DNA of 15,168 nucleotides from Longimicrobium sp. (GCA_030446945.1 JAUJMI010000031.1:1-15168), one strand, 5' to 3'; shown: positions 7,222 through 13,807, counted from the first letter of the stretch. Made by a program: numbers and translations. The notes: generated from the letters alone by a model not told the origin.

Positions 7222-7929
7222 ATGAGCGATCCTTCGACGCGCAGGCCCTCGTTCTGGCGTGACCATCCTCTCTTCCTGTGGGGCTCGCTTACGGTGGCCG
7301 CCCTCTTCCTGGCGGGGGCCGCGGCGATCGCCATGAGGGTGCCCCGATACCGTGCCGAGGCGGCGCAGTTCAACGCGCGCATGACCGCCGCGGAGCGCGC
7401 CACCCGCGACTCGGTGCTGGCCCACCGCGGCAAGCGCACGCAGCTCGCGGTGGCCATCCTGCAGCGCGACATCCGCGTCCGCGCCCTGCAGCAGAAAAAG
7501 GTGCACCTGGCCGTCGTGATCGCGGATTCGGTGCTGGAGCTGCGACACGGCCGCGCCACCCTGCGCCGCGCCAAGATGCAGATCGGTCCGGACGCGGAGG
7601 TGAAGGCGCCGGATGGACGCGCGTGGCGGCTGGTGCGCCCCGTGGGCGAGCGGCGCGTGGCGGACCTGCAGCGCTCCCCGGTGTACACTGTACCGGAGTG
7701 GGTGTACGTGCGGCAGGGGCAGCCGATTCCGCCGGAGAGCGAGCGAAGGGTGCCCGGCGGGCTGGGCTCGTACGTGATCCGCCTGGACGACGGCACCGAG
7801 ATCCACACGGAGCCGCAGGCGGGGCCGCTGAAGGGGACCGTGAAGCCCGCGTCGTTCCAGGTGCGTGCCCGCGACATGGGCGCCATCTTCGACGCGCTGA
7901 AGGAAGAGACGCCGGTCTACATCTACTAG
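7222..7929 (+). CDS. Membrane-anchored L,D-transpeptidase-like protein, catalytic Cys missing
   Basis: A 235-aa relative of the next gene with the same plan: short basic N-terminus, one membrane segment (about 16-38), a charged helical stretch (about 43-93), then a YkuD-like region. Corresponding segments are VHLAVVIADSVLELRHGRATL against YIVVSLAERRMLYLQGNDTL, DDGTEIHTE against YDGYYFHGT, and ETPVYIY against GTPVYIY at the C-terminus. The histidine of the HGT motif survives as His195. The SHGCIR motif that carries the nucleophilic cysteine is replaced by SFQVR (211-215), and the protein has no cysteine at all. It should therefore be inactive as a transpeptidase. The ATG at 7222-7224 (no clear Shine-Dalgarno) starts next to the membrane anchor; an in-frame TTG at 7168 is less likely. 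Probably co-transcribed with the next gene, 44 nt downstream. The homology is inferred by eye. Confidence 0.78.
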   Translation: MSDPSTRRPSFWRDHPLFLWGSLTVAALFLAGAAAIAMRVPRYRAEAAQFNARMTAAERATRDSVLAHRGKRTQLAVAILQRDIRVRALQQKKVHLAVVIADSVLELRHGRATLRRAKMQIGPDAEVKAPDGRAWRLVRPVGERRVADLQRSPVYTVPEWVYVRQGQPIPPESERRVPGGLGSYVIRLDDGTEIHTEPQAGPLKGTVKPASFQVRARDMGAIFDALKEETPVYIY

Positions 7930-7973
7930 GGAACACGGGACAGCGAGCTGGAAACCGAAATAAGGATGAGGCG

Positions 7974-8831
7974 ATGAGCGACTTGAGAGGCAGGAAGCCG
8001 GACGGCGTGCCGGAGCGGCGCAACTATACGCCGCCGGGGCGCGTACGGCGGATCGCGCACGACCATCCGTGGAAGGCGGTGCTGCTGATCCTGGTGGTGA
8101 TGCTGTCCGCGGGGGCGTTCGCGGCGGCGTCGGCGTGGGCGGTGAACGAGCGCTTCACCCGCCGCGTCACCGAGATGGCGTACCTGAACGACACGCGCGC
8201 GCTGGAGTTCGTGCGCCGCCGCGAGGCCGAGCTGGTGAAGTCGCAGGAGCAGCGCGAGCGCGAGCTGGCGGCGATGGAGGAGGAGCTGGCGCCGCGCAAC
8301 CGGCCCTACATCGTCGTCTCGCTGGCCGAGCGCCGCATGCTCTACCTGCAGGGGAACGACACGTTGTACAAGGCGCCGGTGGCGGTGGGGTCCGGGAAGA
8401 CGGTGGTGATCGAGGGGCGCACCAAGCGCTTCGTTACGCCGCGCGGGCGGATGTCCATCACCCACAAGGAGCTGGACCCCGTCTGGGTGCCGCCCAACTG
8501 GCACTACGTGGAGATCGCGCGCAACAACGGGCTGGGAATCGTGGACATGAGCAGCGCGTCCCCCAACGCGCTCTCCGGCTTCCCGGCCGGGCAGACGCCC
8601 ATCCGGGGGGGCAAGGTCATCATCCCGCCCTGGGGCAGCCCGCAGCGCGCCATCAAGGGCGTCCTCGGCGCCGCCAAGCTGGAGATGTACGACGGCTACT
8701 ACTTCCACGGCACGGACAAGCCCTCGTCCATCGGCACCGCCGCCAGCCACGGCTGCATCCGCATGTACGAACACGACATCCTCTGGATGTACAGGAACGT
8801 GGCGGTCGGGACGCCGGTGTACATCTACTAG
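7974..8831 (+). CDS. L,D-transpeptidase (YkuD domain), membrane-anchored
   Basis: Cell-wall enzyme that forms 3-3 peptidoglycan crosslinks or attaches proteins to the peptidoglycan by cleaving the tetrapeptide at L-Lys/mDAP-D-Ala. Of 285 aa, residues 34-56 form a membrane anchor, about 58-105 a charged coiled coil (RRREAELVKSQEQRERELA), and about 110-285 the YkuD domain. The catalytic signature is complete: HGT at 245-247 and ASHGCIRM at 257-264 with nucleophile Cys261 and His259. The substrate-side stretch GKVIIPPWGSP (213-223) is also typical. The ATG at 7974-7976 follows AAGGATGAGG, a good ribosome-binding site. A strong terminator follows. The N-terminal anchor means that the catalytic domain faces the periplasm. 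Confidence 0.95.
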   Translation: MSDLRGRKPDGVPERRNYTPPGRVRRIAHDHPWKAVLLILVVMLSAGAFAAASAWAVNERFTRRVTEMAYLNDTRALEFVRRREAELVKSQEQRERELAAMEEELAPRNRPYIVVSLAERRMLYLQGNDTLYKAPVAVGSGKTVVIEGRTKRFVTPRGRMSITHKELDPVWVPPNWHYVEIARNNGLGIVDMSSASPNALSGFPAGQTPIRGGKVIIPPWGSPQRAIKGVLGAAKLEMYDGYYFHGTDKPSSIGTAASHGCIRMYEHDILWMYRNVAVGTPVYIY

Positions 8832-8936
8832 GGATTGGGGATGCGGGATGGGGGATGAGGAACAGCCACCCGGTGCACGCCGCGCCGGGTGGCTGTTGGT
8901 TTTTACCTCGTCCCTCATCCCTTCATCCCTCATCCC
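8831..8936. repeat. Inverted array of G-rich 7-bp units around a terminator
   Basis: Four 7-bp units (GGGATTG, GGGATGC, GGGATGG, GGGATGA) run without interruption from 8831 to 8858, starting in the last base of the ldt stop codon. The reverse-complementary array (GGGATGA type on the minus strand) occupies 8906-8936 and contains the stop codon of yhbY (8930-8932). The two arrays face each other with the terminator hairpin between them. The units differ from the 8-bp family in both length and sequence. Confidence 0.8.
8861..8905 (+). terminator. Intrinsic terminator of the L,D-transpeptidase operon
   Basis: A perfect 13-bp stem, AACAGCCACCCGG (8861-8873) with CCGGGTGGCTGTT (8885-8897), has an 11-nt loop and is followed by GGTTTTTA. 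It lies 30 bp after the ldt stop. On the minus strand no T-tract follows the hairpin, so it works mainly for the plus-strand operon. Confidence 0.9.
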
Positions 8937-9229
8937 GGCAGTTCGATCTCCGGCTTCTCCGGGTCCGGGCGGTACAGGATGGCGGTGCGGCCGATGGCGG
9001 CCACCAGCGTCGCCTGCTCCACGCGGGAGGCGAGCTCTTCGCCGGCCACGCGGGCGGGGGTGGGGGCGGCTTCCTGCACCTTGACCTTGACCAGCTCGCG
9101 CGTGTTGAACGCCTCCTGCGCCGAGCGCACCGCCGCGTCGGTGACGCCTTCCTTTCCGATCTGCACCACCGGCTTCAGGTGGTGGGCCAGCGCCCGCAGG
9201 TGGGCGCGCTGCTTGGAGGTGAGCTCCAC
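8930..9229 (-). CDS. yhbY: YhbY-type CRM-domain RNA-binding protein
   Basis: 99-aa single CRM (CRS1-YhbY) domain protein that binds pre-50S ribosomal particles. The sequence from the start matches YhbY throughout: ELTSKQRAHLRALAHHLKPV, then VVQIGKEGVTDAAVRS, RELVKVKVQ, a long helix, and LVAAIGRTAILYRP at about 77-90. The loop IGKEG is the usual GxxG RNA-binding loop in its bacterial form. The start is a GTG at 9227-9229 with AAGGA close upstream; the frame continues upstream, but that part translates low-complexity repeat (GEWGMGNGEWG) and is not coding. The stop lies inside a G-rich 7-bp repeat. The gene converges on the L,D-transpeptidase operon, about 100 bp away. Confidence 0.93.
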   Translation of the reverse strand: MELTSKQRAHLRALAHHLKPVVQIGKEGVTDAAVRSAQEAFNTRELVKVKVQEAAPTPARVAGEELASRVEQATLVAAIGRTAILYRPDPEKPEIELPG

Positions 9230-9359
9230 GTTCCTTTCCGTCTCGCGTTGCGGATGTCGCCGGAGCCTCCCGCGCCCGGCCCTCCCTTCAAGATAACGCA
9301 TCCGAGCGCGGCTGGCCCGTCGCGCCTGTGCCTCCACCGCTCCGCTGCCAGGCCGGATT

Positions 9360-9392
9360 CCCCATTCCCCATTCCCCATTCCCCATTCCCCC
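9360..9392 (-). repeat. GGGGAAT 7-bp tandem repeat, G-quadruplex motif
   Basis: On the plus strand five C-runs (four of 4, one of 5) are separated by ATT; on the minus strand this reads GGGG(AAT)GGGG repeated. Five G-runs with 3-nt loops fit a textbook intramolecular G-quadruplex. It lies in the 226-bp divergent gap between yhbY (start 9229, minus) and the DUF971 gene (start 9456, plus), 131 bp upstream of the yhbY start, on the yhbY coding strand. Confidence 0.9.
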
Positions 9393-9417
9393 GCAGTTGC
9401 GCCCACCGCCCGCCCTC

Positions 9418-9429
9418 GCTACCTGTAGC
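9418..9429. promoter_or_regulatory. Small perfect inverted repeat upstream of the DUF971 gene
   Basis: GCTAC-CT-GTAGC is a perfect 12-bp inverted repeat ending 26 bp before the DUF971 start codon. It could be a small operator or chance; nothing else supports it. Confidence 0.2.
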
Positions 9430-9455
9430 CGAACCAAACGCGCCAGGAGCCACAC

Positions 9456-9764
9456 GTGAACGACGCAACCACGCCCGCCGAGATCGGGCCGACGGAGGAC
9501 GGGAGCGAGCTGCGCATCCGCTGGCGGGACGGGGTGGTGAGCGACTACCCGCCTCGCTACCTGCGGCTCTGCTGCCCCTGCGCCGCGTGCGTGGAGGAGA
9601 TGTCGGGGCGCCCCATCCTCGATCCGGCCTCGGTGCCGCTGGAGGTGTACCCGCGGTCCGTGGAGTACGTGGGCGACTACGCGCTGCGCTTCGACTGGAG
9701 CGACGGGCACCGCACCGGGATCTACCCCTTCACCTACCTGCGCGAGCTCTCGCCCAGCAGCTAG
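9456..9764 (+). CDS. DUF971 protein (HCF101-/GBBH-N-like domain)
   Basis: 102-aa stand-alone DUF971 (PF06155-type) domain. The same fold is found at the N-terminus of gamma-butyrobetaine hydroxylases and attached to Mrp/HCF101-type iron-sulfur carrier ATPases. Family landmarks seen: [19 protein letters not shown], the Cys-rich segment CCPCAAC at residues 39-45, [18 protein letters not shown], and the closing [12 protein letters not shown]. The cysteines could bind zinc or an iron-sulfur cluster, but this is inference. The GTG at 9456-9458 is well placed behind AGGAG with 7 nt spacing. Its stop codon shares the tetranucleotide CTAG with that of the convergent response regulator gene. Confidence 0.93.
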   Translation: MNDATTPAEIGPTEDGSELRIRWRDGVVSDYPPRYLRLCCPCAACVEEMSGRPILDPASVPLEVYPRSVEYVGDYALRFDWSDGHRTGIYPFTYLRELSPSS

Positions 9765-10165
9765 GGAGCCCCCGCCCCCGCCAGGTCCTCCGCCTCCGGT
9801 GGCCCGATCCGCCGCCGCACCTCGCCGATTAGGTGCGGCGGCATGCAGGGCTTGGTCAGCAGCGCCGCGAACCCCTCCGCCTCCAGCTCCTCGCTGCTCA
9901 CCGTAAGGCTCATGGCCGTGAGCGCCACCACCGGGATGTCGCGCGTGCGCGGGTCCGCCTTGAGCGCCCGCAGCGCCTCGCGCCCATCCATCACCGGCAT
10001 CGCCAGGTCCATTACGATCAGGTCCGGCGAGTGCTCGCATGCCAGCTCCACCGCCTCGCGCCCGTTGCGCGCGCCGAGCGCGGCGTACCCCTCCCGCTGC
10101 AGCACGGTGAGGAGCGCGTACCGGTTGTCTTCGTGGTCTTCGGCGAGGAGGATGGTTCGCGGCAT
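9761..10165 (-). CDS. Single-domain response regulator (CheY-like receiver)
   Basis: 134-aa receiver domain without an output domain. The acidic pocket is [10 protein letters not shown] (Glu9, Asp10), the phosphoacceptor is Asp53 in [12 protein letters not shown], the switch residue is Thr83 in VVALTAMS, and Lys105 lies in LLTKPCMP. All expected residues are present, so it should be phosphorylated by a histidine kinase, but no kinase is encoded nearby. A short tail ([14 protein letters not shown]) follows. The ATG at 10163-10165 begins [14 protein letters not shown] as in many relatives; there is no clear Shine-Dalgarno. The upstream open frame to 10270 is rejected because it runs into the YceI terminator. 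Confidence 0.93.
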   Translation of the reverse strand: MPRTILLAEDHEDNRYALLTVLQREGYAALGARNGREAVELACEHSPDLIVMDLAMPVMDGREALRALKADPRTRDIPVVALTAMSLTVSSEELEAEGFAALLTKPCMPPHLIGEVRRRIGPPEAEDLAGAGAP

Positions 10166-10230
10166 ACGGGTGCGTGTGCGAGGCTGAAATGACGGGCCAG
10201 AACACGCAAGAACAAAGCCCGCCACGCGAC

Positions 10231-10263
10231 ACAAAAGACCGCGCGCCCCGGGGGCACGCGCGG
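10231..10263 (-). terminator. Intrinsic terminator of the yceI-like gene
   Basis: On the minus strand CCGCGCG (10257-10263) pairs with CGCGCGG (10239-10245) across a TGCCCCCGGGG loop, followed by TCTTTTGT. The stem starts about 29 nt past the YceI stop at 10292. The stem is short but fully G/C, and the T-tract is partial. Confidence 0.75.
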
Positions 10264-10291
10264 CCTTCACGCCTCCAACCGCGTCGGCGCC

Positions 10292-10915
10292 TCAGGAAGA
10301 GGCGGCCTGCTCCACGGCTTCGATGTTGATGGTGATCTCCACCTCGTCGCCCAGCACCACGCCGCCGCCCTCGGCCGCGCGGTTCCAGGTGACGTCGAAG
10401 TCCTTGCGGCTGATGCTGGTGGACGCCTCGAAGCCGATGCGGCGCTTCCCGGCCGCGCCCGCAGGTGCCGTTGCCTCGCTCGTGAGCACCACCGGACGGG
10501 TGACGCCGTGCATCGTCAGGTTGCCCGCCACCGTGATCCCGCGGCCGCGGGTCTGCACGCGGGTGCTGCGGAAGGTGATGGTGGGGTGCTTCTCCGCGTC
10601 GAAGAAGTCCACCGAGCGCAGGTGCGTGTCGCGCGGCTCGTTGTTGGTGTCGATGCTGGCCGTCTTGATCTCCACCTGCACGGAGCCGCCCGCCAGGTTC
10701 CGCGGATCGGCCACGATGGTTCCTGACCACTCGCCGAACGTCCCCCGCACGCGGCTCACCAGGTGGCGGATGCGGAAGCTGATGTCGGAGTGCGGCTGGT
10801 CGATCCGCCAGGTCACCGGCGGCGCCTCGGCCGGCGCGGGGCCGGCGGGGACCACCGCGGCAGGGGAGAGCGCCAGGACCAGCGGGAACGCGAGAGCGGC
10901 GAAGCCTGACAACAT
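10292..10915 (-). CDS. YceI-family periplasmic protein
   Basis: 207-aa exported lipocalin-like protein of the YceI family; members bind long-chain isoprenoid lipids in a beta-barrel. A signal peptide (MLSGFAALAFPLVLALSPAAVV, cleavage near residues 25-29) is followed by the barrel: WRIDQPHSDISFRIRHLV, then VRGTFGEWSGTIVADP, VQVEIKTASIDTNNEPRD, THLRSVDFFDAEKHPTITF, VAGNLTMHGVTRPVV and EVEITINIEAV. These are the usual YceI motifs in order, and the length is typical. The ATG at 10913-10915 has TGGAGG 7 nt upstream. It follows the TPR lipoprotein gene on the same strand with a 91-bp gap, and a terminator follows it, so it may end a two-gene unit. Confidence 0.95.
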   Translation of the reverse strand: MLSGFAALAFPLVLALSPAAVVPAGPAPAEAPPVTWRIDQPHSDISFRIRHLVSRVRGTFGEWSGTIVADPRNLAGGSVQVEIKTASIDTNNEPRDTHLRSVDFFDAEKHPTITFRSTRVQTRGRGITVAGNLTMHGVTRPVVLTSEATAPAGAAGKRRIGFEASTSISRKDFDVTWNRAAEGGGVVLGDEVEITINIEAVEQAASS

Positions 10916-11006
10916 CGGTGTGCCTCCAGCGGAGTGACGGGTTGGCTGCGGTGGGGATGATGCTTCAGTGCTTAAGGACCCCGCGGCCGTCCGGGGGTTC
11001 CACCCC

Positions 11007-11969
11007 TCAGCGCCTCCCGCTACGCTCCAGCCGATGCAGGTCCGCCTCGGCGGCGATGTAGCCGAAGGGGGCCCAGTTCTCCGCCTGCACCACACGCCAG
11101 AGGATGTCCTCCGCCTCGCGCCGGCGCCCGTTGTACAGGTGCCAGTTCCCCACGCCGTAGCCCTGCGTGGCGAGCTGGGTGCCGTCGCCCTCGCCGGTGA
11201 GCACGGAGTCGGCGGGGAGCTCGCCGCGGTACAGGAGGAGGCGCCGGTGGTACGCCGTGTTCTCCATCACGTTCATGTCGCGGCGGATGCGCTCCAGCAC
11301 CCGGGCGGCCTCGGCGGCTCGCCCGCCGCGGCGGAGCGCCATGTAGAGCCAGTCGCTGGCCGCCACCACCGAGTCGTCGTTGCGCGCCCGCGCCAGCGCC
11401 TGGCGGAAAGCCTCGGCCGCGCGCCCCCACTCGCCCCGCAGGTAGTGCGCGAGCCCCAGGTGGTACCAGATGTTGCCCTGGAGGGTGGAGAGGGGGACGT
11501 TCTGCGCGTTCGGCATCCCGTCCGGCTCCGGCTGGTCCGGCTGCCCCATGGTCAGTTGCGCGGCGCGCCGCAGGTCGCGGATGGCGTGCTCGAAGCGGCG
11601 CAGCGTGATCAGGCGGTGCCCGCGATGGCGGTAGATCCGCGCGTCGCGGGGGTGCCGCTTGATCCCCTCGCTGAAGATGGCGACCGCGTCCCGGTAGCGC
11701 CCCAGATACGCCAGGCGGCGGCCGTACCAGATCAGCGCGTCGGCGTTTCCGGGCCGCGCCTCGTACGCCCGCTGCGCCTCGGCGAGATCCGCCTCCAGGC
11801 GCGTACGGCGCTCCAGCGGCAGCTCGGGGGTATACAGCCGGTTCCCGAACAGCGAAACCGCCTCCGGGCGCCCCATCTGCGGAGAGGGGTCGCGCCGGAC
11901 GGAAGGGACGCAGGCCGCGAGCAGGAGTGCGGCGATGGGGGCGAGCGCGGGTCGTGCGACGTGCTTCAT
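11007..11969 (-). CDS. Tetratricopeptide-repeat lipoprotein
   Basis: 320-aa lipoprotein with a TPR core, function unknown. The signal peptide MKHVARPALAPIAALLLAAC has a lipobox at Cys20. TPR-like helix pairs are seen at about 71-140 (ADALIWYGRRLAYLGRYRDA, ARIYRHRGHRLITLRRFEHA) and about 166-235 (NIWYHLGLAHYLRGEWGRAA, DWLYMALRRGGRAAEAARVL), with a last one near 280-310 (NWHLYNGRRREAEDILWRVV). TPRs mediate protein contacts, so this is probably a periplasm- or outer-membrane-facing scaffold. The ATG at 11967-11969 has GAGGAG 8 nt upstream. It is divergent from the MFS gene across a 207-bp gap and lies upstream of the YceI gene. Confidence 0.9.
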   Translation of the reverse strand: MKHVARPALAPIAALLLAACVPSVRRDPSPQMGRPEAVSLFGNRLYTPELPLERRTRLEADLAEAQRAYEARPGNADALIWYGRRLAYLGRYRDAVAIFSEGIKRHPRDARIYRHRGHRLITLRRFEHAIRDLRRAAQLTMGQPDQPEPDGMPNAQNVPLSTLQGNIWYHLGLAHYLRGEWGRAAEAFRQALARARNDDSVVAASDWLYMALRRGGRAAEAARVLERIRRDMNVMENTAYHRRLLLYRGELPADSVLTGEGDGTQLATQGYGVGNWHLYNGRRREAEDILWRVVQAENWAPFGYIAAEADLHRLERSGRR

Positions 11970-12176
11970 GGCAGGCTCTCCTCGGTGCGCGCCCCCCGCG
12001 CGATGCGGGCCGGCGGGGGGCCTCGGATTGCCACGATAGGCGACGGCGGACGAAAAAGAAAGGGTGCCCCGCCTGCCGCGGTGCGCGCCGTGCGTCTCCG
12101 GACCCGCGTCCCGGGAACGCCATCGCGCCTTCCCCGCCACCCGCAGCGCAGCCCATTCTTTCGCCGCCGGCCCCAC
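11970..12176. promoter_or_regulatory. Divergent intergenic region, TPR lipoprotein and MFS genes
   Basis: The 207-bp gap must hold promoters for both genes. The only AT-richer spot is near 12050-12062 (gacgaaaaagaaag), which on the minus strand gives a CTTTCTTTTTC run. No -35/-10 pair convinced me. Confidence 0.3.
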
Positions 12177-13391
12177 GTGAACGCCGACCCCGCGCCCGCT
12201 GCACGGGCGCCGCTGCTGCGCGGAAACGTGCTCTGGCTGAGCGTCGTCAGCTTCCTGAACGACGCCGCCAGCGAGATGATCTATCCGCTCCTCCCCCTCT
12301 TCCTCACCGGGTCGATGGGGGTGGGGGCGGCATTCGTGGGGGCGGTGGAGGGAGCGGCGGAGAGCCTTTCGAGCCTCCTGAAGCTGGCGAGCGGCTGGGC
12401 GGCGGACCGGTTCGGGCGGCGGCACGCGCTGGTGGTGTGGGGATACGGGATCGCCGCGCTGGGGCGTCCGCTGATCGCGGTGGCGTCGGTGGCCTGGCAG
12501 GTGCTCGCCGTGCGCCTGTCGGACCGGGTGGGGAAGGGGCTCCGCTCCGCCCCGCGCGACGCCATCCTGGCCGAGTCCGTCTCCGAAGCGCGCCGCGGCG
12601 AGGCGTTCGGCATCCACCGCGCGGCGGACCACGCGGGCGCCGTCGCGGGGCCGGTCCTCGCAACGGGGATACTCCTCCTCTTTCCGGGCGACCTGCGGCT
12701 GGTGTTCGCGCTGGCGCTGGTGCCGGGCCTCCTGACGGTGGCGGTCGCCGCGTGGAAGGTGCGCGACCCGCGTCCCAGCGCCCCGCCGAAGCCGGCGCAG
12801 CCCGCGCCCGAGGTGCGCCTATCGGGACTGGGTCCGCGCTTTCCGCGCCTCCTGGCGGTGCTGGCGCTCTTTGCGCTCGGCAACGCGTCGGACGCCTTCC
12901 TTCTCCTGCGCGCCCAGCAGCTCGGCGTGCCCACGGCGCTGATCCCGCTCCTCTGGGGCGTGCTCCACGTGAGCAAGTCGTTCTGGAGCGTCGTGGGCGG
13001 GCGGCTGAGCGACCGCACCGGCGCGCGCGGGGCGATCACCGCCGGGTGGGCCGTCTACGCGCTGGTGTACGGGGGCTTTGCCGTGGCGGGTGCGCCGTGG
13101 CACGCCTGGACGCTGTTTCTCGTGTACGGCCTCTTCTACGGCCTTACTGAGGCCCCCGAGAAGGCGCTGGTGGCGGCGCTGGCGCCGGCGGGCGCCCGGG
13201 GCCGCGCGTTCGGCGCGTACCATTTCACCGTCGGCATCGTGGCGCTCCCGGCGAGCCTCCTCTTCGGGATGCTGTGGGACGTGTTCGGCGCGGCGACGGC
13301 TTTCTACGTGGGCGCGGGGCTCGCGGGGGCCGCGGCGCTGCTCCTGCCGCTGGCGCTGGCGGGGGCTCCCGTATCACGTCCCGCCAACTGA
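12177..13391 (+). CDS. MFS transporter
   Basis: 404-aa major facilitator superfamily transporter with about 11-12 membrane segments. Substrate unknown. The MFS motif A between TM2 and TM3 reads GWAADRFGRR (residues 73-82), and a weaker copy, GGRLSDRTGAR, sits at the matching loop of the second half. The loop VRLSDRVGKGLRSAPRDAIL (112-131) resembles a subgroup of MFS proteins annotated in many bacteria without a known substrate. The conserved start region NVLWLSVVSFLNDAASEMIY fixes the frame. The start is taken as GTG at 12177-12179, with no strong ribosome-binding site; the open frame reaches back to 10968 only because of GC bias. The next gene on the strand is CsbD-like, 100 bp on. Confidence 0.9.
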   Translation: MNADPAPAARAPLLRGNVLWLSVVSFLNDAASEMIYPLLPLFLTGSMGVGAAFVGAVEGAAESLSSLLKLASGWAADRFGRRHALVVWGYGIAALGRPLIAVASVAWQVLAVRLSDRVGKGLRSAPRDAILAESVSEARRGEAFGIHRAADHAGAVAGPVLATGILLLFPGDLRLVFALALVPGLLTVAVAAWKVRDPRPSAPPKPAQPAPEVRLSGLGPRFPRLLAVLALFALGNASDAFLLLRAQQLGVPTALIPLLWGVLHVSKSFWSVVGGRLSDRTGARGAITAGWAVYALVYGGFAVAGAPWHAWTLFLVYGLFYGLTEAPEKALVAALAPAGARGRAFGAYHFTVGIVALPASLLFGMLWDVFGAATAFYVGAGLAGAAALLLPLALAGAPVSRPAN

Positions 13392-13491
13392 CACCCGCGC
13401 GCTTCCGACTCACGGAACGGCTTTTGCCCCAACGCGTTCCGAGCGGCGGAAGGCACGCCGATTCGATGAATCTAAGCCCAGGAGCGTCACC

Positions 13492-13692
13492 ATGGACGAA
13501 CGGAACCTGACCGAGCGCGGCGTCGACAACTCGCTCGAGGGCAAGACCACGGACGTGAAGGGCAAGGTCAAGGATGCGCTGGGCGGCCTCACCGGCGACA
13601 CGAGCCTTCAGGGCGAGGGGAAGCTGGACCAGCTCAAGGGCAAGGTGCAGGACACCTTTGGCAAGGCCCAACGCGACCTCGATCGCCCGTAG
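13492..13692 (+). CDS. CsbD-family stress protein
   Basis: 66-aa hydrophilic protein of the CsbD family, usually induced by general stress and of unknown mechanism. The protein is built from two similar halves: EGKTTDVKGKVKDALGGLTGD (about 17-37) and EGKLDQLKGKVQDTFGKAQRD (about 42-62), with the EGK-x-KGKV pattern of the family. Cys-free, Lys/Asp/Gly-rich and probably disordered or helical. The ATG at 13492-13494 is preceded by AGGAG at 7 nt. A repeat hairpin with a T-tract follows at 13706-13807 and probably terminates it. Whether it is co-transcribed with the MFS gene is unclear. Confidence 0.93.
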   Translation: MDERNLTERGVDNSLEGKTTDVKGKVKDALGGLTGDTSLQGEGKLDQLKGKVQDTFGKAQRDLDRP

Positions 13693-13705
13693 GGCATCGG
13701 GCCGA

Positions 13706-13807
13706 AAAAGCGCGTCACACAGAGACACGGAGGGGACGGAAGACTGACAGGACGAAGTTCTCTGTCGGCTTGCGGTTCCCTCCGTGTTCTCTGTGTGATG
13801 CTTTTTT
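13706..13807. repeat. Inverted repeat of 8-bp units with A/T flanks (copy D), probable terminator
   Basis: The left arm TCACACAGAGACACGGAGGG continues to 13736 (13715-13736) and pairs with 13777-13798 (TCCCTCCGTGTTCTCTGTGT and GA) with a single-base indel, around a 40-nt loop. AAAAAGCG lies just before the left arm and TGCTTTTTT just after the right arm, so the flanks also pair. Placed 14-115 bp past csbD, it can act as a terminator in either direction. It is the most complete copy of the family in the window. Confidence 0.85.

Noticed and set aside
9230..9406. Longer N-terminus for YhbY
   Set aside because: It includes the translated GGGGAAT repeat (GEWGMGNGEWG). YhbY proteins start directly at the L-T/S-x-KQ segment.
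10968..12176. Long open frame upstream of the MFS transporter, giving an 807-aa ORF
   Set aside because: It lies antisense to the TPR lipoprotein and YceI upstream region and has no domain signal; GC-rich DNA leaves frames open. The MFS motifs begin only after 12177.
870..13807. 8-bp-unit arrays as possible CRISPR or tandem spacer arrays
   Set aside because: The units are contiguous or in inverted arms with no unique spacers of regular length, and no cas genes are nearby.
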